DNA of 18,251 nucleotides, taken from assembly GCA_902476475.1 (NCBI GenBank), contig CABSDO010000037.1, positions 1-18,251 of the forward strand, in the 5' to 3' direction. The translations under genes and the position numbers were made by a program. Under the pieces are notes generated by a model. That model saw only the letters and a program-made list of their open reading frames with translations. It made no database searches and had not been told where the DNA came from. This DNA is from an uncultured Collinsella sp. (GTDB lineage Bacteria; Actinomycetota; Coriobacteriia; Coriobacteriales; Coriobacteriaceae). Below are positions 13,407 through 18,251 of the stretch, one piece after another. Positions within the stretch are counted from its first letter, which is position 1. Each line of letters begins with the position of its first letter.

Positions 13407-15167
13407 ATGGAATCGATCGTTAAGTTCTTGGAGAAAGGTCAGCCGTACTTCGACAAGGTCTCTAAGAACATCTACCTTCAGGCCATTAAAGACGGCTTTT
13501 TGGCAGCAATGCCCATCATCCTGTCTTCTTCTGTCTTCCTGCTTATTTCGACCCTGCCGGGCGTTGTCGCCACGGTCGGCGGCTTTACGCTGCCCGACTG
13601 GTGGAACGTCGACGTCGTGAACTTCTGCAACAAGGTTTACAACTTCACGATGGGCGTCGTGGGCATCATGGTCGCCGGCACCACCGCAAGCGCGCTGACC
13701 GGCTCCAAGAACCGCCGCATGCCTGCTGGCAAGGCCATCAACGCCACGAGCACCATGGTCGCCGCCATGTGCGCTATGCTCATCTTGGCCGTTACCCAGA
13801 CGAGTGCCAAGATCGACGGCGCCGATGTCTCGGTGTTCTTTACCGACAACATGGGCACCAAGGGCCTACTGAGCTCCTTTGTCGCCGCATTTGCCACGGT
13901 CAACATCTATGCCTTCTGCATTAAGCGAGACATCACCATCAAGCTGCCCAAAGAAGTCCCCGGCGCCATCGCCCAGAACTTCCGCGACATCTTCGCCTTC
14001 AGCTTCTCCATCCTGTTTGTCGCCGTCATCGACGTTATCTGCCGCACCTGCTTGGCCGTCCCGTTTGCCAACGTCATCTCCACGCTGGTGAGCCCGCTGT
14101 TCGCCGCTGCCGATTCCTACGCCGGCCTCGCCCTCATCTGGTTCATGATCCCGCTGTTCTGGTTCATGGGCATCCACGGCCCCTCGGTCGTTAAGCCTGC
14201 CCTCAACGCCGCGCTGTTTGGCAACATCACCACCAACCTCGCCACGCTGCAGGCCGGCGGTCACCCCGCCCTCGCCCTGACCGAGAACTTCGGTAACTAC
14301 ATCGGCGAACTCGGCGGCACCGGCGCCACGTTCATTGTCCCGATCATCTTCCTGCTCTTTATGCGCTCCAAGCAGCTCAAGGCCGTCGGCAAAGCCTCTG
14401 TCGTACCCGTGATGTTCGCCGTCAACGAACCGCTGCTGTTCGCCGCGCCCATCATCCTCAACCCTTACTTCCTGATCCCGTTCCTGTTTGCCCCCGTGGC
14501 CAACGTCCTCATTGGTAAGTTCTTCATCGACTTTTTGGGCATGAACGGCTTTATCTATGCCATGCCGTGGGCACTCCCCGGACCGATCGGCACCTTCATC
14601 GACACCAACTTCCAGCCGATCTCTCTGGTCCTGGTTGTCGTCCTGCTGGTCGTTGACTTCTTAATCTACTACCCGTTCTGCAAGGCCTACGACAACGTCC
14701 TGTGCAAGCAGGAGGCCGAGACCCTGGCCGAAGAAGAGGCCGAGGAGACCAAGGCCGTCAAGACCGCTGCCGCCCCCGCCGTTGAGGCTCCTGTTGTCGA
14801 GACCGCTTCTGCCACTGAGGCCTCCGCAGCTCCGTCCGCCCTTAAGGGCAAGGATCTGAGGGTTCTGGTTCTGTGCGCTGGCGCCGGCACCTCTGCACTG
14901 CTCGCCAACGCGCTTAAGGAAGGCGCCGACGAGCTGGGCATCGACATTACCGCCAACGCCGGTGCCTACGGCAGCCACTACGCCATCATGGACCAGTACA
15001 ACGTCATCGTCCTGGCTCCGCAGGTTCGCACCTATTACAACGAGATGAAGGCCGACACCGACCGCCTGGGCATCACGCTGCTGTCGCCCAAGGGCAAACA
15101 GTACATCGACCTCACTAAGGATCCCAAGGGTGCCGTCGCCTGGATCGAGGAAAACCTCGAGGCATAA
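13407..15167 (+). CDS. PTS lactose/cellobiose-type IICB permease (second)
   Basis: The 586-residue protein has the same plan as LacE: IIC membrane domain about 1-430, acidic and Ala/Val-rich linker about 435-480, and IIB domain to the end with phospho-cysteine Cys490 in VLCAGAGTSALLANAL. Sugar-site motifs are GIHGPSVVKP (255-264, His257) and NEPLLF (340-345, Glu341). The position after HGPS(I/V)V is Lys263, against Glu in LacE and Gln in the third permease, so substrate choice probably differs. Segments LEKGQPYFDKVSKNIYLQAI, NRRMPAGK and KLPKEVPGAIAQNFRDI are closer to the third permease than to LacE. GAGGAG lies about ten bases before the ATG. It forms an operon with the preceding GH1 gene. 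No IIA gene is nearby, so LacF or a distant IIA must phosphorylate it. Confidence 0.92.
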   Translation: MESIVKFLEKGQPYFDKVSKNIYLQAIKDGFLAAMPIILSSSVFLLISTLPGVVATVGGFTLPDWWNVDVVNFCNKVYNFTMGVVGIMVAGTTASALTGSKNRRMPAGKAINATSTMVAAMCAMLILAVTQTSAKIDGADVSVFFTDNMGTKGLLSSFVAAFATVNIYAFCIKRDITIKLPKEVPGAIAQNFRDIFAFSFSILFVAVIDVICRTCLAVPFANVISTLVSPLFAAADSYAGLALIWFMIPLFWFMGIHGPSVVKPALNAALFGNITTNLATLQAGGHPALALTENFGNYIGELGGTGATFIVPIIFLLFMRSKQLKAVGKASVVPVMFAVNEPLLFAAPIILNPYFLIPFLFAPVANVLIGKFFIDFLGMNGFIYAMPWALPGPIGTFIDTNFQPISLVLVVVLLVVDFLIYYPFCKAYDNVLCKQEAETLAEEEAEETKAVKTAAAPAVEAPVVETASATEASAAPSALKGKDLRVLVLCAGAGTSALLANALKEGADELGIDITANAGAYGSHYAIMDQYNVIVLAPQVRTYYNEMKADTDRLGITLLSPKGKQYIDLTKDPKGAVAWIEENLEA

Positions 15168-15194
15168 AACGCTGACGCCACCTGCCGCTCGCAG

Positions 15195-15242
15195 AAAAAA
15201 ATGGCCCGTGCATCGATGCGTGATGCGCGGGCCATTTTGTTT
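15195..15242 (+). terminator. Rho-independent terminator after IICB2
   Basis: AAAATGGCCCG (15198-15208) pairs perfectly with CGGGCCATTTT (15228-15238), followed by GTTTAG. The 19-base loop can itself pair (GCAT/ATGC). The A-rich left flank might allow weak termination on the minus strand too. Confidence 0.88.
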
Positions 15243-15260
15243 AGACCGCACCCGTCCTCC

Positions 15261-15327
15261 TGTTCATCTTAATCTGTAACATCTAGCCGAGTTTTTGGGT
15301 CCCAGCTGTTACAGATCGAGGTGAACG
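15261..15327. repeat. Palindromic repeat unit C (class 1)
   Basis: Arms TGTTCATCTTAATCTGTAAC (15261-15280) and TGTTACAGATCGAGGTGAAC, interior TCTAGCCGAGTTTTTGGGTC. It is the first of four units between the IICB2 terminator and R3. Confidence 0.75.
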
Positions 15328-15344
15328 CACAGGCCAAGCCAAAA

Positions 15345-15407
15345 ATCTCAATCTGTAACATGTAGACCGCTTTTGACCGCTTAGATGTTACAGATCGAGA
15401 CAAACAG
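15345..15407. repeat. Palindromic repeat unit D (class 2)
   Basis: ATCTGTAACA starts at 15351, 79 bases after the same point in unit C. The interior contains the direct repeat GACCGCTT twice. The right arm is TGTTACAGATCGAGACAAAC. Confidence 0.75.
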
Positions 15408-15424
15408 ATGGGTCAATCCAATCA

Positions 15425-15487
15425 ATCTAGATCTGTAACATGTAGACCACTTTTGACCGTCTAGTTGTTACAAATCGAGACAAACGG
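15425..15487. repeat. Palindromic repeat unit E (class 2)
   Basis: ATCTGTAACA starts at 15431, 80 bases after unit D. Inner TAGAC pairs with GTCTA; the right arm is TGTTACAAATCGAGACAAAC, nearly identical to unit B. Confidence 0.75.
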
Positions 15488-15503
15488 AATAAGCCGGGCC
15501 GAA

Positions 15504-15567
15504 TTGTCTAAATCTGTAACATCTAGCCGAGTTTTTGGGTCCCACCTGTTACAGATTAAGATGAACG
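15504..15567. repeat. Palindromic repeat unit F (class 1)
   Basis: ATCTGTAACA starts at 15512, 81 bases after unit E. The interior is nearly identical to unit C. The right arm (TGTTACAGATTAAGATGAAC) ends 12 bases from the R3 stop codon. Confidence 0.75.
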
Positions 15568-15579
15568 AGCCGAGCACGT

Positions 15580-16581
15580 CTACGCCCGCAGGTCCTTCAC
15601 GCTGGAACGCTCGACCAGCACGCCCGACACAAGCGTACGGCTTCTGGAGCTCGGGGCTTCCAAACCTGCGACGACCTCGTTAAGCGCACGGATGCCCAGC
15701 TCGCGGTGGCGAAACTTCACTGACGTCAGAATCGAGTTGGGAATCGTCTTGTAGAGTTCGTCGTCAAAGCCGATCACGGACACGTCGTCGGGCACCCTGA
15801 GCCCTCTGTCACGCAGAGCCATCATCACGCCGTTGGCCATGCAGTCGTTAGCAGCGAGGACCGCCGTGCAATCGGGTTTATCGGCAAGCACAAGGCCAGC
15901 GGCATAGCCACTATCCGCATTCCAATCGCCTTGCAGAGGCTCCGGCGGCTCAATGCCACGCGCCTCGAGCGCCGCTCGCCAGCCTTTCATTCGGCACTGG
16001 CTCGACAGCGACTCTTTCTTACCCGAAACGAAGTACACGTTCTTGTGCCCGTGGTTCAAGAAGTACTCGCACGCCATGCGCGCGCCGCCCTCTTGATCGT
16101 CACTGACGGTGGAGCAGGTAGGATGTTCCATTGGTGTGATAATCACCGTCTTGAGGTCTTTCGGCGCCTCAAAGGTATCAAAGTCATCGACCATCTGACG
16201 CAGGTTGAAGATCATGCCATCAACAGGCAGCTGCGACATCCTGCGCGCCGCATCGGCAAGGGTCATCTTCTCCCCAGCGCGCTTTTTGATCATCGTGAGA
16301 GCAAAGCCTCGCTCTTCGGCGGCATCGGCGATACCGTCAATCATGTCCACGGCGCCGCCCGACAAGTGAAACATCACCACGCCGATGCACCCGTAACGGC
16401 CCAACTTGAGTGAACGCGCGGCAAAGTTGGTTCGAAACCCGAGCGCCTCCATGGCCGCATGGACCTTATCGCGCGTCGACTCTCGCACGCTATCAGGCTC
16501 GTTGATCACGCGCGACACCGTCTTGAGAGAAACACCCGCGGCAACTGCCACATCGTTCATTGAGACATTTTTCTTGTCCAT
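15580..16581 (-). CDS. LacI-family transcriptional regulator R3
   Basis: From MDKKNVSMNDV the protein has 333 residues, matching R1. The helix-turn-helix is MNDVAVAAGVSLKTVSRVI (8-26), the hinge FRTNFAARSL (49-58), and the regulatory domain carries GDWNADSGYAAG, LAANDCMANG and VSVIGFDDELYK. Recognition-helix residues are Leu19-Lys20 and Arg24. An upstream ATG at 16659 would add 26 residues lacking family similarity. GGAG sits 14 bases before the chosen ATG and is better spaced for a GTG at 16590, so the exact start is open. It is divergent from the third IICB gene and probably represses it through the perfect palindrome at 16741-16764. Palindromic repeat unit F begins 12 bases beyond its stop. 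Confidence 0.9.
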   Translation of the reverse strand: MDKKNVSMNDVAVAAGVSLKTVSRVINEPDSVRESTRDKVHAAMEALGFRTNFAARSLKLGRYGCIGVVMFHLSGGAVDMIDGIADAAEERGFALTMIKKRAGEKMTLADAARRMSQLPVDGMIFNLRQMVDDFDTFEAPKDLKTVIITPMEHPTCSTVSDDQEGGARMACEYFLNHGHKNVYFVSGKKESLSSQCRMKGWRAALEARGIEPPEPLQGDWNADSGYAAGLVLADKPDCTAVLAANDCMANGVMMALRDRGLRVPDDVSVIGFDDELYKTIPNSILTSVKFRHRELGIRALNEVVAGLEAPSSRSRTLVSGVLVERSSVKDLRA

Positions 16582-16673
16582 CGTTGCCACTACTTCTCCA
16601 GTCGGTTTTGCATCGCTTGTTTTTTGTGTTCTAGCATACACTACCTGCCCAACTGACAAATCAGCCGTTTATC

Positions 16674-16696
16674 GGACAATATCGACCGTTCACCCG
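16674..16696. promoter_or_regulatory. Composite GGAC...GTTC element in the R3/IICB3 region
   Basis: GGACAATATCG followed by ACCGTTCACCCG, the fourth full-length version of the element at 3531-3549, 5384-5400 and 11570-11591. It has the same 10-base spacer as the copies near lacF and R2. Confidence 0.42.
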
Positions 16697-16721
16697 TAAA
16701 TCCTTGTTGCTCTTCCAAAAA

Positions 16722-16737
16722 TGTCTTACGTTGTCAT
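16722..16737. promoter_or_regulatory. R3 operator-like site 1 (one good half)
   Basis: TGTCTTACGTTGTCAT keeps the right half TTGTCAT and central CG of the palindromic site, with a poor left half. Its centre is 23 bases from that of site 2. Confidence 0.48.
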
Positions 16738-16740
16738 TAA

Positions 16741-16764
16741 CGAAATGACAACGTTGTCATTTCG
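16741..16764. promoter_or_regulatory. R3 operator-like site 2, perfect 24-bp palindrome
   Basis: A perfect palindrome centred between 16752 and 16753 with core ATGACAACGTTGTCAT. The central CG flanked by AA/TT is characteristic of LacI-family operators. It lies about 100 bases before the IICB3 start. Confidence 0.75.
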
Positions 16765-16865
16765 CAATGCCTTCCTTAAACAGGAAGGTTTCCGGGCAGT
16801 CCTGACCATCCATCGACGACCAGTTCCATCCACATGCATCGCGCATCAAGCAGCAAAGGAGCTCT

Positions 16866-18251
16866 ATGGACGCCATCGTAAAGATGCTCGAAAAGCATCA
16901 ACCGTTCTTTGAGAAGATCTCGAGGAATATCTACCTCCAGGCCATCAAGGACGGATTCCTTGGGTGCATGCCCATTGTCCTCACCTCTTCGATCTTTCTG
17001 CTCATTGCCACCCTTCCCGGCGTAGTCGGCATCACGCTGCCCCAGCCGCTCATCGACTGGTGCAACAAGCTCTACAACTTCACCATGGGCGTCATGGGCA
17101 TCATGGTTGCCGGCACCACTGCCAAGAACTTCACGGCATCCATGAACCGTCGTATGCCCGCCGGCAAAGTGCTCAACGACGGTTCCACCATGGTGGCCGC
17201 CCAGTGCAGCATGCTGCTGCTCGCGGTCACGCAGTTCACCACCAAGTTCAACGGCTCCGAGCTTTCGGTCTTCGATTGCACCAGCATGGGCACGCGCGGT
17301 CTGTTCTCGGCCTATATCGCCGCGTTCATCACCGTGTGGGTCTACAAATTCTGCGTCTCGCGCGATCTGACCATTAAGCTGCCCAAGGAGGTCCCGGGCG
17401 CCATCGCTCAGAACTTCCGCGACATCATCCCCTTTGGCGGCGCCGTCATCATCTGCGGCATCATCGATGTCGTCGTGCGCAACCTCATGGGCGTTCCGTT
17501 CTCCGAGCTGCTTATCAAACTGCTCTCCCCGCTCTTTACCGCTGCAGAAACCTATCCTGGTCTTATCCTTATCCAGGCAGCCACCGCGTTCTTCTGGTTC
17601 ATCGGCGTCCACGGCCCCTCGATCGTCCAGCCGGGCATCGACCCCATCCGTCTTGCCAACCAGGCCGAGAACCTGCAGGTTCTGCTGGCAGGCGGCCACC
17701 CCGCCCATTCCCTCACCTTTAACATGTCGCTCGTAGGTGAGTTCGGCGGCACCGGCGCCACGTTCATCGTGCCGCTTCTGCTGATTCTCTTTATGAAGTC
17801 CAAGCAGCTCAAAGCCGTCGGTAAGGCCTCGATTGTTCCTGTTGCCTTCGCCGTCAACGAACCGCTGCTCTTTGGCGCGCCGATGATCCTTAACCCCTAC
17901 ATGCTCGTCCCCTTTGTTGCCGCCGGCTGCGTCAACGTAAGTGTTGCCAAGTTCTTTATCGATAACGTGGGCATGAACGGCTTCTCCTTCGTGGTGCCTT
18001 GGGCCACCCCTGCCCCCATCGGCATCTTCATCACCACGAACTTCCAGCTTATCGCCCTGGTGTTTGTCGCGATCATTATCTTGCTGGACGCCATCATCTA
18101 CCTGCCGTTCTTGAAGGCATACGATAAGCTGCTCTGCGACCAGGAGGCCGAGCGCGCCGCCGAGCTGGGTCTCGAGTCCGATAGTGTCGCTGCCGTCGCC
18201 GCCAACGCCTCTGCGCCCGCTGTCGAGCAGGCCAACGCTGCCGCGCGCGAA
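16866..18251 (+). CDS. PTS lactose/cellobiose-type IIC(B) permease (third), cut by window end
   Basis: The first 462 residues are in frame to the last base, with no stop. The IIC domain is complete: LEKHQPFFEKISRNIYLQAI (8-27), NRRMPAGK (94-101), KLPKEVPGAIAQNFRDI (171-187), GVHGPSIVQP (247-256, His249) and NEPLLF (331-336, Glu332). The visible end is the Ala-rich linker, so a IIB domain like those of the other two permeases probably follows outside the window. AAGGAG precedes the ATG by four bases. It is closer to the second permease than to LacE in the loop motifs, and has Gln255 where LacE has Glu and the second permease Lys. It is divergent from R3. A GH1 gene may follow downstream, by analogy with the other modules. 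Confidence 0.92.
   Translation, partial: MDAIVKMLEKHQPFFEKISRNIYLQAIKDGFLGCMPIVLTSSIFLLIATLPGVVGITLPQPLIDWCNKLYNFTMGVMGIMVAGTTAKNFTASMNRRMPAGKVLNDGSTMVAAQCSMLLLAVTQFTTKFNGSELSVFDCTSMGTRGLFSAYIAAFITVWVYKFCVSRDLTIKLPKEVPGAIAQNFRDIIPFGGAVIICGIIDVVVRNLMGVPFSELLIKLLSPLFTAAETYPGLILIQAATAFFWFIGVHGPSIVQPGIDPIRLANQAENLQVLLAGGHPAHSLTFNMSLVGEFGGTGATFIVPLLLILFMKSKQLKAVGKASIVPVAFAVNEPLLFGAPMILNPYMLVPFVAAGCVNVSVAKFFIDNVGMNGFSFVVPWATPAPIGIFITTNFQLIALVFVAIIILLDAIIYLPFLKAYDKLLCDQEAERAAELGLESDSVAAVAANASAPAVEQANAAARE

Noticed and set aside
15261..15567. CRISPR array, suggested by regular 80-base spacing
   Set aside because: The repeats are about 60 bp, palindromic and in two diverged classes. Spacers are only about 20 bases, there are just four units and no cas genes are present.
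16574..16589. GTGGCAACGATGGACA as an operator at the R3 start codon
   Set aside because: Only one half resembles an R1/R3 half-site and it overlaps codons fixed by the protein sequence; it may be chance.

Overview
The window looks like a chromosomal carbohydrate-use island from a GC-rich, Gram-positive gut anaerobe. The proteins read like those of Coriobacteriia such as Collinsella. That placement is an inference from GC content, the lac-type phosphotransferase genes and the intergenic repeats; no ribosomal marker is present to confirm it.

Left part (1-4947, all minus strand). lacA, lacB, an aldose-epimerase gene (lacX-like) and lacC encode the start of the tagatose-6-phosphate pathway: galactose-6-phosphate to tagatose-6-phosphate to tagatose-1,6-bisphosphate. 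The aldolase lacD is not in view. Upstream of lacA lie a strong terminator and a separate gene for a multi-pass membrane protein of unknown role.

Middle part (4948-10408). lacF (lactose-type PTS IIA) and LacI-family regulator R1 are on the minus strand. Divergent from R1 on the plus strand are lacE (IICB) and lacG (6-phospho-beta-galactosidase). With lacF and lacABXC these make an almost complete lactose route: uptake with phosphorylation, hydrolysis of lactose-6-phosphate, then the tagatose pathway.

Right part (10409-18251). Two further modules share one design, a minus-strand LacI-type regulator divergent from plus-strand PTS genes. R2 faces a second GH1 6-phospho-beta-galactosidase-like gene plus a second IICB. 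R3 faces a third IICB that is cut by the window end. No other IIA gene is visible, so the LacF protein may serve all three transporters.

Regulatory and repeat structure is the most interesting content. Each divergent region carries its own variant of a 16-bp LacI-type operator (half-sites ATGGCAA for R1, ATGAGCA for R2, ATGACAA for R3), and the regulators differ at the matching recognition-helix positions (EQ, RQ, LK). A second element, GAAC-N7/N10-GTTC with an ACCGTTCRC core, recurs upstream of lacA, lacF, R2/lacG2 and R3/IICB3. A palindromic repeat of about 60 bp (arms CTGTAACA/TGTTACAG) forms regular arrays with a period of about 80 bp immediately beyond the stop codons of R2 (2 copies) and R3 (4 copies). 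A different compound palindrome follows lacB and recurs in part after lacC.
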